DNA of 53,679 bases from an uncultured Bacteroidales bacterium (GCA_934693135.1 CAKUVA010000014.1:1-53679); one strand, 5' to 3'; shown: positions 17,319 through 26,034, numbered from the stretch's first letter. Made by a program: numbers and translations. The notes: generated by a model from the sequence alone, not told the origin.

Positions 17319-18467
17319 ATGGTAAATCAGGAACAGATAAAGGCTCTTCATGAGCGTATTATGGTACTTGGAAAATGTCTTGACATTGAGTCCAAGCGTA
17401 GAAAAGTTGCGGAACTTCAGAAACAGACCGAGTCTCCTGACTTTTGGAACGACCCTAAGGCGGCCGAGACATTCATGAAGAATATGAATAGTGTAAAATC
17501 TTGGGTCTTGGATTTTGATAATGCATTTTCCCAGACCGAAGATCTTGATGTCCTATATGAATTTGCAAAAGATAGTATGGATGTCACAGCAGAAGATGCT
17601 GTAGAGTCGGACGAGATGAAAGAATTGGATACTGCGTATTCCAAGGCTGTGGGTGCAGTTGAGGCTCTTGAGTTGAAGAATATGCTTGGTGATGAGGGTG
17701 ATAATCTTGGTGCTATACTGACCATAAATTCAGGAGCGGGTGGTACTGAGGCTAATGATTGGTCAGCGATGCTTATGCGTATGTATATGCGTTGGGGTGA
17801 GCGTAATGGCTATAAGATGACGGTTACTGATATGCTTGAAGGAGATGAGGCAGGGATAAAGTCCGCTACGATACAGGTTGAGGGCGACTTTGCTTTTGGG
17901 TATTTGAAAGCGGAGAACGGAGTTCACAGGCTTGTTCGCATATCTCCGTTCAATTCCCAAGGCAAACGTCAGACCACATTCTCTTCCGTATTTGTCTATC
18001 CGCTCGTCGATGATACCATCAACATTGAAATTAACCCTTCCGATCTTGAGTGGGACACTTTTCGCTCTGGTGGACATGGCGGGCAGAATGTGAATAAAGT
18101 GGAGACCGGTGTACGTGTGCGTCATATCCCTACTGGCATCATGGTAGAGAATACCGAAACACGTTCTCAGCAAGATAATAGGCAGAATGCGTTGAGGATA
18201 CTTCGCTCCAGACTTTACGATATTGAACTTAAGAAACGTCAGGAGAAGCAGGCGGAACTTGAGGGAAGTAAGAAGCGCATCGAGTGGGGGTCCCAGATTC
18301 GTTCTTATGTTCTGCATCCGTATAAAATGGTGAAGGATCTACGCACAGGTGTGTCTACGGCTGACACGCAAGGCGTTCTTGACGGGGATCTTGACCAGTT
18401 TATGAAGGCATATCTTATGCAGCAGGGTGGAGGTGCCGAAACTGGTCCAGTGGAGGATATAGATTAG
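17319..18467 (+). CDS. prfB: Peptide chain release factor 2
   Basis: Cytoplasmic class-I release factor recognising UGA and UAA. 382 aa. The peptidyl-hydrolysis motif is in RSGGHGGQNVNKVETG, and the codon-recognition tripeptide SPF is in VRISPFNSQGKR, which marks RF2 rather than RF1. Many bacterial prfB genes need a programmed +1 frameshift around CTT-TGA near codon 25. Here the corresponding spot reads through as CTT GAC (CLD) with no stop, so the gene is continuous and that autoregulation is absent. The start is next to a good -7 box. Confidence 0.96.
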   Translation: MVNQEQIKALHERIMVLGKCLDIESKRRKVAELQKQTESPDFWNDPKAAETFMKNMNSVKSWVLDFDNAFSQTEDLDVLYEFAKDSMDVTAEDAVESDEMKELDTAYSKAVGAVEALELKNMLGDEGDNLGAILTINSGAGGTEANDWSAMLMRMYMRWGERNGYKMTVTDMLEGDEAGIKSATIQVEGDFAFGYLKAENGVHRLVRISPFNSQGKRQTTFSSVFVYPLVDDTINIEINPSDLEWDTFRSGGHGGQNVNKVETGVRVRHIPTGIMVENTETRSQQDNRQNALRILRSRLYDIELKKRQEKQAELEGSKKRIEWGSQIRSYVLHPYKMVKDLRTGVSTADTQGVLDGDLDQFMKAYLMQQGGGAETGPVEDID

Positions 18468-18495
18468 TATAACAACAATATAACTTTAACAAACA

Positions 18496-20112
18496 ATGGT
18501 GGAATTCAAATACGCTCCGATGTTTCAGCTCGGAGATGACACTACCGAGTACTATCGCCTGACTGATAAGTATGTATCGTTAGGTAATTTTGAGGGTCAT
18601 GATATTCTGAAGGTTGAGCCTGAGGCTCTTACTATGCTAGCCAATGCCGCTTTTCGTGATGTGAATTTTCTTCTGCGTCCAGCTCATAATGAGCAGGTTG
18701 CTAAAATTCTCAGCGATCCTGAGGCTTCTTCAAATGACAAATATGTAGCTCTCCGTTTCTTGCGTAATGCGGAGGTCGCTGCCAAAGGACAACTTCCTTT
18801 CTGCCAGGATACTGGTACTGCCATTATCCATGGCGAGAAGGGCCAGCAGGTTTGGACTGGTTTCGATGATGCCGAGGCTCTTTCAAAGGGTGTGTTCAAG
18901 ACATACACCGAGGAGAATCTCCGTTATAGCCAGAATGCTCCTCTGACAATGTATAAAGAGGTCAATACCAAATGCAATCTTCCTGCGCAGATCGATATCG
19001 AGGCAGAAGAAGGCATGGAGTACAAGTTCCTCTGTGTAGTGAAGGGTGGCGGTTCTGCTAACAAGACATACCTTTATCAGATGACCAAGGCTGTCTTGAA
19101 TCCTGCCACTCTCGTTCCTTTCCTTGTAGAGAAGATGAAGACCCTTGGAACGGCTGCCTGCCCTCCATATCACATCGCTTTTGTGATCGGCGGAACATCT
19201 GCGGAGAAGAACCTTCTTACTGTTAAACTTGCCTCTACACATTATTATGATTCTCTTCCTACTACAGGAGATGAGACAGGACGTGCTTTCCGTGATGTTG
19301 AACTTGAAAAGCAAGTCTTGGAAGAGGCTTATAAGATCGGTCTTGGTGCCCAGTTCGGTGGAAAGTATTTCGCTCACGATGTCCGCATCATTCGCCTTCC
19401 TCGTCATGGTGCAAGTTGCCCTATTGGTCTTGGCGTAAGCTGCTCTGCAGACCGTAATATCAAGGCCAAGATAAACAAGGATGGTATTTGGATTGAGAAG
19501 CTTGATGATAATCCAGGACGTCTTATCCCTAAGGAACTCCGCGAGGCAGGAGAAGGCGATGCTGTTAAGATTGATCTTGACCAACCTATGTCTGAGGTTC
19601 TCAAGGAACTCACGAAATATCCTGTTTCTACACGATTGAGCTTAAATGGAACTATTATCGTAGCTCGTGACATTGCTCATGCTCGTCTTAAAGAGCGCAT
19701 CGACAACGGCGAGGATCTTCCTCAGTATTTCAAGGATCATCCTGTATTCTATGCCGGTCCTGCCAAGACTCCGGAAGGAATGCCTTGTGGCTCTATGGGA
19801 CCTACAACCGCTAATCGTATGGATCCTTACGTGGACCTCTTCCAGTCTCACGGCGGAAGCATGGTTATGATAGCTAAGGGTAATCGCACACAGCAGGTTA
19901 CAGACGCATGTAAGAAACATGGCGGTTTCTACCTTGGCTCAATAGGTGGTCCTGCAGCTGTTCTTTCTTACGAGAGCATTAAGTCTATCGAGTGTGTTGA
20001 GTATCCTGATCTTGGAATGGAGGCTATTTGGAAGATTCGTGTGGAGAACTTCCCTGCATTCATTCTTGTGGATGACAAGGGTAATGACTTTTTCAAAAAG
20101 TACGGCATATAG
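18496..20112 (+). CDS. Class I fumarate hydratase (4Fe-4S)
   Basis: Interconverts fumarate and L-malate in the cytoplasm; in Bacteroidales it usually runs in the reductive branch toward succinate. 538 aa, a single chain with the N-terminal alpha and C-terminal beta domains of FumA/FumB-type enzymes. Cluster-ligand cysteines can be picked out in PFCQDTGTA (Cys103), TAACPPYH (Cys222) and GVSCSADRN (Cys316). The C-terminal domain carries [20 protein letters not shown]. The nearest upstream gene, prfB, ends 28 nt before. A strong terminator follows at 20141-20172. Confidence 0.94.
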   Translation: MVEFKYAPMFQLGDDTTEYYRLTDKYVSLGNFEGHDILKVEPEALTMLANAAFRDVNFLLRPAHNEQVAKILSDPEASSNDKYVALRFLRNAEVAAKGQLPFCQDTGTAIIHGEKGQQVWTGFDDAEALSKGVFKTYTEENLRYSQNAPLTMYKEVNTKCNLPAQIDIEAEEGMEYKFLCVVKGGGSANKTYLYQMTKAVLNPATLVPFLVEKMKTLGTAACPPYHIAFVIGGTSAEKNLLTVKLASTHYYDSLPTTGDETGRAFRDVELEKQVLEEAYKIGLGAQFGGKYFAHDVRIIRLPRHGASCPIGLGVSCSADRNIKAKINKDGIWIEKLDDNPGRLIPKELREAGEGDAVKIDLDQPMSEVLKELTKYPVSTRLSLNGTIIVARDIAHARLKERIDNGEDLPQYFKDHPVFYAGPAKTPEGMPCGSMGPTTANRMDPYVDLFQSHGGSMVMIAKGNRTQQVTDACKKHGGFYLGSIGGPAAVLSYESIKSIECVEYPDLGMEAIWKIRVENFPAFILVDDKGNDFFKKYGI

Positions 20113-20140
20113 TTTTCGGATAGAAAGCCACGAATAATTG

Positions 20141-20172
20141 GGTCGGCTAATGAGATGTAGCCGACCTTTTTT
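20141..20172 (+). terminator. Rho-independent terminator after fumarase
   Basis: Perfect 9-bp stem GGTCGGCTA (20141-20149) / TAGCCGACC (20158-20166) with an 8-nt loop and a T tract. Confidence 0.9.
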
Positions 20173-20190
20173 ATTATGCTAATGTTATAT

Positions 20191-20907
20191 ATGAGTGATA
20201 AAGATATGAAAGACGTTAAGGCAATTATTTTCGATGCGGATGATACCTTGTGGAGCAATGAACCTTTGTTTAGACATGCTGAGCAAGAATGTTTTAAGAT
20301 ATTGACTGAGTATGGCACCCCAGAGTGGCTGAATGAGGAACTATATAAGACTGAACTTACTAATATGGCTGAGCTTGGTTATGGAGCTAAAGCTTTTATT
20401 TTATCAATGATTGAAACTGCTATCAGAGTCAGTCTTGGAAAAGTTGATGCTATGTCAATTCTTAAGATTGAGCAGACAGGGCGAGAAATCCTTCGTAATC
20501 CAGCCACGCCTTTACCTGACGTAGAGGAAACATTGACGAAGATAAAACAGACCGGCAGGTATAAAATGGTCATACTCACAAAAGGGGAGTTGTTGGACCA
20601 AAACAACAAGATCGATAGGTCTGGTCTGAGAAATTTTTTCGACCTTGTGGATATTGTCAATGAGAAAACGCCGGAAGTATATTCCGAGCTATGTACACGT
20701 CTTGGAATAAAGTCTGAGGAGATGCTTATGGTAGGTAATTCCTTCAAGTCTGATATAGATCCAGTGTTGCGAATAGGAGGATGTGGAATCTATATACCAT
20801 CTGAGATGACGTGGCAGCATGAAATTATTGAGGAATATGAGCATCAACGACTTTTTAAATTAAAAAAATTCTCTGAAATTGTTGAGGTCCTTGGCGTCAA
20901 TGCATAG
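20191..20907 (+). CDS. HAD-superfamily hydrolase
   Basis: Cytoplasmic haloacid-dehalogenase-type phosphatase. The four motifs are visible: FDADDT (nucleophile Asp and acid/base Asp), ILTKG (Thr), the Lys of VNEKTPEVY, and GNSFKSDI (metal-binding Asp). The helical cap lies between motifs I and II. The open frame begins at 20176, only a few bases after the fumarase terminator. The ATG at 20191 (MSDKDMKDVKAIIF) or the one at 20206 is a better start than 20176; I chose 20191. Substrate unknown. Confidence 0.8.
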   Translation: MSDKDMKDVKAIIFDADDTLWSNEPLFRHAEQECFKILTEYGTPEWLNEELYKTELTNMAELGYGAKAFILSMIETAIRVSLGKVDAMSILKIEQTGREILRNPATPLPDVEETLTKIKQTGRYKMVILTKGELLDQNNKIDRSGLRNFFDLVDIVNEKTPEVYSELCTRLGIKSEEMLMVGNSFKSDIDPVLRIGGCGIYIPSEMTWQHEIIEEYEHQRLFKLKKFSEIVEVLGVNA

Positions 20908-20915
20908 AAAAAATT

Positions 20916-20948
20916 AAGGCAGGTTAACCATCACGGCTGACCTGCCTT
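20916..20948. terminator. Bidirectional terminator between convergent genes
   Basis: Inverted repeat AAGGCAGGT (20916-20924) / ACCTGCCTT (20940-20948). On the minus strand it is followed by TTAATTTTTTC, a good T tract for the phosphoesterase operon ending at 20973. It also sits after the plus-strand HAD gene. Confidence 0.8.
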
Positions 20949-20972
20949 CCAACATTATCCAATTATCTATGT

Positions 20973-22139
20973 TTAATTTTTCTTATCGAATTTTAAAGTG
21001 TGCAGTTTTGCTCCTGTAGCATCGTAGATTTCTATACGAATTCCATTCTTGTCCACACTTGCATCAAGTCTTTGCTGATTAGCATTACACAGAACAGGGA
21101 AGTCAGCTCCATTTTTCCCGGCCTCGCGGTTGCTGTACTTATGTATGTGTGCACAGAGCATAAGATCAAGACCTGTGCCATTCAATGTCGGTACAAAGTA
21201 TTTACTTACCATGAGATTCCCATGCCAACCTGTTGGTGATGGTGGAATATGGCAGAATGCTATCTTAATTTCAGCATTCTTGTATTCTTCGCTTGCTACT
21301 ACAGTCTTCAGCCATTCAGCCTCCTCCTTTATGTATTCTTCGGTCATCATGATGTCCAGATTTCGGATATCACTATCCACTTTATCTTCACCTGAGTCGA
21401 GGAAAAGGAAGAAGAATTTACCATAAGATGCTGTATAATATGTCTTCCCTGTAGGAGTTTGATAATAGTCTACATATTTTATAGCATCATTGCCTCTATA
21501 TTCATGATTTCCACGGCAGAGATATAATGGCGTGTCAGATGCAAACAATTTGGATGCTGTATTCATGTAGTGTATACGGATTTCATCGACACTATCTACC
21601 GCTGACGTCATATCCCCATTAAAGCATACGAAATCATATTTGCCTTTAGCATCTTTAAAAAGCACTTGCATTACAGAGTCATGCTCATGCATATCATTTA
21701 CAACGGCAAATTTAAGCTGATCATAGTCTTTTGCCTTGGTTGTTACTTTGGTAGGGCGTTTCTTTAAGTCGAGACCATATCCTTGATCGTAGATGATTCT
21801 GGCTCTGTTTTCTTGAACGAGCACGCCACGACACATTACGCGGTATCTATATGTCGTACCTGGCTCAAGTCCACTGACTGTGACCTTGTGCAGTGTCCCA
21901 ATCGGTTTTCTTCCGAATCCTCTCATGTCATAGTACTTCGGTCTGTCGACGTTGTAGAAATTTGTTCCGTCATCAGGGGCTACTTCTATCCAACCTACTG
22001 CGAGTGAGTCAGTTGTCCATACTACTGTGAAACTATTTTCAGTAACATTTTGCAGATATGGTCCACAATTTACTTTTACCTGTGCTCCAGCCATTATTGC
22101 TGTAAACAGGAATACTAAAATAGATAGTAAACGTTTCAT
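20973..22139 (-). CDS. Secreted purple-acid-phosphatase-like metallophosphoesterase
   Basis: 388 aa with a Sec signal peptide ending AGAQ. An N-terminal fibronectin-III-like domain (GPYLQNVTENSFTVVW, LEPGTTYRYRV) precedes a calcineurin-like phosphoesterase domain. Metal-site motifs are VVNDMHEHD, FNGDMTS, RGNHEYRG, FCHIPPSP and CAHIHKY. The last has Ala where GHxH is usual. It would hydrolyse phosphomonoesters or diesters in the periplasm. It starts 14 nt after the sn-glycerol-1-phosphate dehydrogenase gene on the same strand, so the two probably share a transcript and substrate pathway. Confidence 0.88.
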   Translation of the reverse strand: MKRLLSILVFLFTAIMAGAQVKVNCGPYLQNVTENSFTVVWTTDSLAVGWIEVAPDDGTNFYNVDRPKYYDMRGFGRKPIGTLHKVTVSGLEPGTTYRYRVMCRGVLVQENRARIIYDQGYGLDLKKRPTKVTTKAKDYDQLKFAVVNDMHEHDSVMQVLFKDAKGKYDFVCFNGDMTSAVDSVDEIRIHYMNTASKLFASDTPLYLCRGNHEYRGNDAIKYVDYYQTPTGKTYYTASYGKFFFLFLDSGEDKVDSDIRNLDIMMTEEYIKEEAEWLKTVVASEEYKNAEIKIAFCHIPPSPTGWHGNLMVSKYFVPTLNGTGLDLMLCAHIHKYSNREAGKNGADFPVLCNANQQRLDASVDKNGIRIEIYDATGAKLHTLKFDKKN

Positions 22140-22153
22140 GCGTTTGATATGAC

Positions 22154-23494
22154 TTATTTAACTTCCCATTTTCCACCTTTGCCGAAGAGATGTTCTTCGA
22201 CTTCATTCATGAGCCCACATCTGTAGATAAGGTCAATTCCAGTAAACCTGTTCCTCATGAATGGTATGCATCTGAATGTGCTTCTTAGTCTTTCCTTAGT
22301 TACACCGATCATTTCAGGCTCGTAAGGTGCTCTTACTCTTTTTAGACAGTCATGAACTTCATCGAAAGGAATTATCTGTTTTTTAATTTTTTCCTTGAGC
22401 TCTGGCCAATTGTTCTTTACTGCTTCAAGTTGTTTGCGAAGAGCTTCTTTATCACAATATTTCCCTTTGCTCTCGACAAGACCTCTTGCAAGATGTCCTG
22501 GTTTCCCCGCGAAAATTTCTCTTATATGTGCTTCCATTTCATCCCATGTAGGCCAAGCTGCCAAACATGCGTCAATGTCAAGTTTTGTAAAGTCTTTTGA
22601 GAGAAGATATTCGAGACATGCTGTAGAAACGAGTGTTCCAATCGCTACTTTGAATCCATGCGAAACGTGCTTGCCGTTATAGCATAGACCCTCCATGTCC
22701 CAAAAGTGACTGAACTGGTGGTCTGTTCCTGAAGCCGGACGGCTTGAGGATATTGCTTGCATAGCAAATCCACTCATGATTAGACCATCGGCAAGTTTTC
22801 CGGTGGCGTCAACATCACCTGCGGCTACTGCATCCGGAGCTGATAGAGCATCGCGGAGCTTATCTTGTACCAATGCGAATGCAAACGGCTCTACGGCTTC
22901 GCTACCTACACAATCTGCAATAATCCAGTCTGCTCCAGCAGGAATCTTAGCCATTAGATCTGCATATCCTGATGCGGACATTCCTTCAGGAGCTTTGGCC
23001 GCGATTGTTGGGTCGAATGCAACTCCGATAGGTGCTGGACAATCGAATGTCTGTTTATTGCCTTGATATGTTATAGATGCTCCATAGGCGGTATAGCCAT
23101 CCATTGAAGCTGCTGTACCTACTATTATATATCTGCGTCCGAGATGATGAGAAACAAGTTTTGTAAGGTCATTGATTACACCAGAACCTACAGCGACAGC
23201 AATTACATCGCGTTCTTTAAGATACGCCTCGAGTTGTTCGATGTATTTCCATTCTGCGAAAAGTTCAGGATCGTCGAAAATAAACGGGGTATCAACATCG
23301 AGACCGCTTTCTCTGAGGTATGTATCCACTGTCTTGCCAGCTGCTTTGAATGTGTTAGTATCTGCAACTACAATGGCTTTCTTTCCCGGAAATAATGTTT
23401 TGAACATTTCAGGTACTTTATTCATGCAACCGACTCCAAATTCAAGAGCCTTGGTGTCACGTGCCCTTCTGAGGGCTTCTTCAATGGCAATCAT
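22154..23494 (-). CDS. sn-glycerol-1-phosphate dehydrogenase family (AraM/EgsA-type)
   Basis: Cytoplasmic NAD(P)-dependent enzyme of the iron/zinc alcohol-dehydrogenase fold, 446 aa. The family interconverts dihydroxyacetone phosphate and sn-glycerol-1-phosphate. Visible features are the nucleotide-binding VGSGVINDLTK (around residues 102-112), GTAASMDGYTAYGAS, and the metal ligands Asp179 (ADLMAKIPAGADW), one of the His in GTDHQFSHFW (259/263) and one in HVSHG (276/279). Neighbours are a secreted phosphatase on the same transcript and a divergent DeoR/GlpR regulator plus a GlpT-like permease. That suggests catabolic use of imported glycerol phosphate rather than lipid synthesis. A paralogue acting on another polyol phosphate is possible. 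Confidence 0.85.
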   Translation of the reverse strand: MIAIEEALRRARDTKALEFGVGCMNKVPEMFKTLFPGKKAIVVADTNTFKAAGKTVDTYLRESGLDVDTPFIFDDPELFAEWKYIEQLEAYLKERDVIAVAVGSGVINDLTKLVSHHLGRRYIIVGTAASMDGYTAYGASITYQGNKQTFDCPAPIGVAFDPTIAAKAPEGMSASGYADLMAKIPAGADWIIADCVGSEAVEPFAFALVQDKLRDALSAPDAVAAGDVDATGKLADGLIMSGFAMQAISSSRPASGTDHQFSHFWDMEGLCYNGKHVSHGFKVAIGTLVSTACLEYLLSKDFTKLDIDACLAAWPTWDEMEAHIREIFAGKPGHLARGLVESKGKYCDKEALRKQLEAVKNNWPELKEKIKKQIIPFDEVHDCLKRVRAPYEPEMIGVTKERLRSTFRCIPFMRNRFTGIDLIYRCGLMNEVEEHLFGKGGKWEVK

Positions 23495-23552
23495 ATTTTT
23501 ATTTGTTTCAAATTATATCAATATAGTTTCAATGTCTTCCAATAATGCTCTA

Positions 23553-23560
23553 CAAATGTA
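23553..23560 (-). promoter_or_regulatory. -7 box (TACATTTG) for the glycerol-1-phosphate dehydrogenase operon
   Basis: Reads TACATTTG on the minus strand, 58 nt before the start codon. The 11-mer AACTACATTTG is shared exactly with the promoter of the large surface lipoprotein at 30240-30250. Confidence 0.5.
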
Positions 23561-23584
23561 GTTGTTTTTTCATTTCTTTCCTAA

Positions 23585-23628
23585 TCTTTTCACGCTTTTT
23601 TGTTAGTTAATGAAAAAAAGTGAAAAGA
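23585..23628. promoter_or_regulatory. Inverted repeat between divergent promoters (TCTTTTCAC / GTGAAAAGA)
   Basis: Perfect 9-bp arms at 23585-23593 and 23620-23628, separated by 26 nt. They lie upstream of both the minus-strand dehydrogenase and the plus-strand regulator, a plausible operator or DNA loop site. Confidence 0.4.
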
Positions 23629-23629
23629 A

Positions 23630-23657
23630 ATGAACTGAATTTTTCGTTCATATCGTT
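23630..23657 (+). promoter_or_regulatory. Candidate DeoR-type operator overlapping the -33 region
   Basis: Arms ATGAAC (23630-23635) and GTTCAT (23646-23651) with a 10-nt spacer, followed by ATCGTT. It overlaps the expected -33 position of the promoter at 23666-23673, so binding would block transcription. A similar 28/29-nt sequence occurs at 42196-42224. Confidence 0.45.
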
Positions 23658-23665
23658 TTTATTCC

Positions 23666-23673
23666 TATATTTG
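23666..23673 (+). promoter_or_regulatory. -7 box (TATATTTG) for the regulator-permease operon
   Basis: Exact TAnnTTTG match. Transcription would start near 23680, giving a leader of about 100 nt that contains the 17-bp inverted repeat at 23700-23743. Confidence 0.55.
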
Positions 23674-23699
23674 CATGGTTTTAGTAAGCGCTGAGACTA

Positions 23700-23743
23700 A
23701 GAATCAGTTTAAATTTATGGCGAATGAAATTTAAACTGATTCT
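23700..23743 (+). promoter_or_regulatory. 17-bp perfect inverted repeat in the regulator's 5' leader
   Basis: Arms 23700-23716 and 23727-23743 are perfect reverse complements around a 10-nt spacer. There is no T tract after it, so it is not a simple terminator. It may be an operator downstream of the transcription start or an mRNA hairpin controlling translation. Confidence 0.6.
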
Positions 23744-23781
23744 GAAATAATCTTATAAGAATTCTTAACGTCTTTATAATT

Positions 23782-24555
23782 ATGATCAGTATAGCTGAGA
23801 GACATAAATATATTAAGGAACAGCTTGCAAAGAATGGCTTTATTCGTGTATTGGATGTGGCTGACCATCTTGGTGTGACAGGAGCGACTATTCGTAAAGA
23901 TCTTAGAATTCTTGAGGCTCAGGGAATACTTTATAGAACACATGGAAGTGCATCTCCAGTAAAACCACATGTAATGGATTTGAGCATTAGTGAGAAGAGT
24001 ACTCAGCATGTTCTTGAAAAACAAGCTATTGCTCGTGCTGCTCAAAGTCTTGTTATGCCGGATGATGCGATTATTCTTGCATCTGGTTCTACAGTTACTG
24101 CATTTGCTGAAATACTTAAGCCGGAAGGTTCAATCAATGTCGTAACCCCATCTCTTGGCATTGCAGTACTCCTAAATGAAAGGGAGTCTGTAAAAGTTAT
24201 GGTCCTTGGTGGTGAAATGTATAAGAATTCTCTGTCTGTCCGTGGGGGATATGCTGAATCTGGTCTTGTCAATGTGAGTTGCTCGAAACTTTTTATCGGG
24301 TGTGATGGACTTGACCTTGCTTCAGGTGTTACTTGTTCCAATATACCTGAATCGCGGTTGACCAATGCAATGATGGCGGCTGCTTCCCAGACTGTTGTTC
24401 TTGCGGATTCTTCAAAGTTCGGACGACGTGGATTCGGAAAAATCGGAAATGTGGAAGATGTGGACATAATAATAACTGATTCAGGTATTCCTGATTCTTT
24501 CAAAAATAAGATTGAAGATGCTGGTGTGCAAGTAATCATAGCAGATAACCAATAG
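23782..24555 (+). CDS. DeoR/GlpR-family transcriptional regulator
   Basis: 257 aa. The N-terminal winged helix-turn-helix is MISIAERHKYIKEQL...VLDVADHLGVTGATIRKDL, with the DeoR recognition helix TIRKDL. The C-terminal DeoR sensor domain has AIILASGSTVTAFAE, VTPSLGIAVLL, LGGEMYKNSLSVRG, FIGCDGLD and VVLADSSKFG. These proteins bind phosphorylated sugars or polyols, which relieves repression. The permease gene starts 16 nt downstream, and a glycerol-phosphate dehydrogenase is divergent. A glycerol-phosphate-type effector is therefore likely. Confidence 0.92.
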   Translation: MISIAERHKYIKEQLAKNGFIRVLDVADHLGVTGATIRKDLRILEAQGILYRTHGSASPVKPHVMDLSISEKSTQHVLEKQAIARAAQSLVMPDDAIILASGSTVTAFAEILKPEGSINVVTPSLGIAVLLNERESVKVMVLGGEMYKNSLSVRGGYAESGLVNVSCSKLFIGCDGLDLASGVTCSNIPESRLTNAMMAAASQTVVLADSSKFGRRGFGKIGNVEDVDIIITDSGIPDSFKNKIEDAGVQVIIADNQ

Positions 24556-24571
24556 AAAAATAAATAATAAA

Positions 24572-25972
24572 ATGGACAAACAAACAGCCAAAAAGTATAA
24601 TTATTGGCAGTGGCGTACTCTTATCACATTGATGATAGGTTATGCTCTCTATTATTTTGTAAGAAAACATTTCAGTGTAGTAATGCCGGCAATGGAGGAA
24701 ACTCTCGGCATTTCCAAAGTCCAGCTCGGACTATTTCTTACATTGAATGGAATCATCTATGGATTTTCAAGATTTGTAAATGGATTCTTGGCGGACAGGT
24801 TCAGTCGTAGGAAGCTTATGACTGCCGGTCTAGTTCTTTCAGCATTGACTAACTTTGCAATATGCTTTAGCCCATCCATGAATTCATTCATGAATGTCCT
24901 TGACACTGAAGGAAAAGCGACCATGACACTTGTTTATATCATTGGTTCGCTTTGGGTTCTCAACGGATATTTCCAAGGTATGGGTGTGCCTCCGTGCATA
25001 AGCCTTATGGCTCACTGGATAAAACCTTCAGAACTTGCTACCAAGCAGTCTATCTGGAATGCTTCCCATTCTATCGGTGCAGGTCTTATCAGTGTGATTT
25101 GCGGTTTCTTGCTTAACCATTATGGATATTCTTCATGGCAGCTTTGTTTTGCAGTGCCTGCAGCCATTGCTCTTGTAGGAGCTATTGCTTTGTTCTTAAC
25201 TCTTAAAGATACTCCGTCATCAGTTGGTCTTCCTGAAATAGAAGATCTTGATAAAGAGGAGGGCAATGCCAATGTTGAAGAGGATAAGTCTGCTCATCCT
25301 GCTGATCTCTCTGGCCCTGCTTTCAAGAAGTTCATACATAAGCTTGTTTTTGCTAATCCTCTTATTTGGATTCTTGCTGTTTCAAACTTCTGTATATATG
25401 TTGTCAGGTTTACGATACTTGACTGGGGTGCTACTTTCCTTACTCAGTACAAGGGAATGGAAATTTCCACGGCTGGTACTGTTGTAGCTGCTTCTGAACT
25501 TGTTGGTGGTATTCTTGGAATGCTTGTGGCAGGTTGGTTCACTGATAAATTTATGAAAAGTCGTGCACATAGGACATGTTTCCTTTGTACTGTAGGTGCT
25601 ACATTGTCATTTTTCCTGTTCTGGAAATCTCCAGAAGGAATGCCTTGGCTATCAGCCTTGTTCATTTGCCTGTCAAGTTTCTTTATTTACGGACCACAGG
25701 CTCTTTTAGGAACTGCTGCATCACAACAGGCTACAAAGTATGCATGCGCTACAGCTAATGGTATTCTCGGAATCTTTGGATATGCGAGCACGGCAATATC
25801 AGGCGTGACATTCGGTTATCTTGCTGAACATTATGGTTGGGATTCTGTTTTCATGGTTGCTGTTATAATTGGTATTGTAGGTGCTGCTGTCGTAGCTCTC
25901 ATGTGGAAAGCACCTGCAGATGGATATGCAAAAGCAGACAAACTAATGGCTGATATAAAAGCAGAAAACTGA
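24572..25972 (+). CDS. Organophosphate:phosphate antiporter-type MFS permease (GlpT/UhpC family)
   Basis: 466 aa, about 12 membrane segments. The start WQWRTLITLMIGYALYYFVR with KHFSVVMPAM, and GFSRFVNGFLADRFSRRKLM, are hallmarks of the OPA family, which exchanges glycerol-3-phosphate or hexose-6-phosphate for inorganic phosphate. A charged cytoplasmic loop sits at about residues 220-250. It follows the DeoR gene by 16 nt and ends before a strong terminator. It would import the phosphorylated polyol oxidised by the divergent dehydrogenase. Stereochemistry and exact substrate are not readable. Confidence 0.9.
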   Translation: MDKQTAKKYNYWQWRTLITLMIGYALYYFVRKHFSVVMPAMEETLGISKVQLGLFLTLNGIIYGFSRFVNGFLADRFSRRKLMTAGLVLSALTNFAICFSPSMNSFMNVLDTEGKATMTLVYIIGSLWVLNGYFQGMGVPPCISLMAHWIKPSELATKQSIWNASHSIGAGLISVICGFLLNHYGYSSWQLCFAVPAAIALVGAIALFLTLKDTPSSVGLPEIEDLDKEEGNANVEEDKSAHPADLSGPAFKKFIHKLVFANPLIWILAVSNFCIYVVRFTILDWGATFLTQYKGMEISTAGTVVAASELVGGILGMLVAGWFTDKFMKSRAHRTCFLCTVGATLSFFLFWKSPEGMPWLSALFICLSSFFIYGPQALLGTAASQQATKYACATANGILGIFGYASTAISGVTFGYLAEHYGWDSVFMVAVIIGIVGAAVVALMWKAPADGYAKADKLMADIKAEN

Positions 25973-25998
25973 TTTCATGCAGACCATATTTGATTTAA

Positions 25999-26034
25999 AG
26001 AGGCAGATTCTTCGTTGAATCTGCCTCTTTTTTT
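25999..26034 (+). terminator. Strong Rho-independent terminator after the permease
   Basis: 12-bp perfect stem (25999-26010 / 26017-26028) with a 6-nt loop and a long T tract. Confidence 0.92.

Noticed and set aside
18883..19584. Long minus-strand open frame (233 codons) inside the fumarase gene
   Set aside because: It lies entirely within a clearly conserved fumarase on the other strand and its product resembles nothing; it is a codon-bias shadow.
22154..23494. Glycerol-1-phosphate dehydrogenase as evidence of archaeal-type lipid synthesis or transfer from archaea
   Set aside because: AraM-type homologues are widespread in bacteria, and the neighbours are catabolic and transport genes; no prenyl transferase is present in the window.
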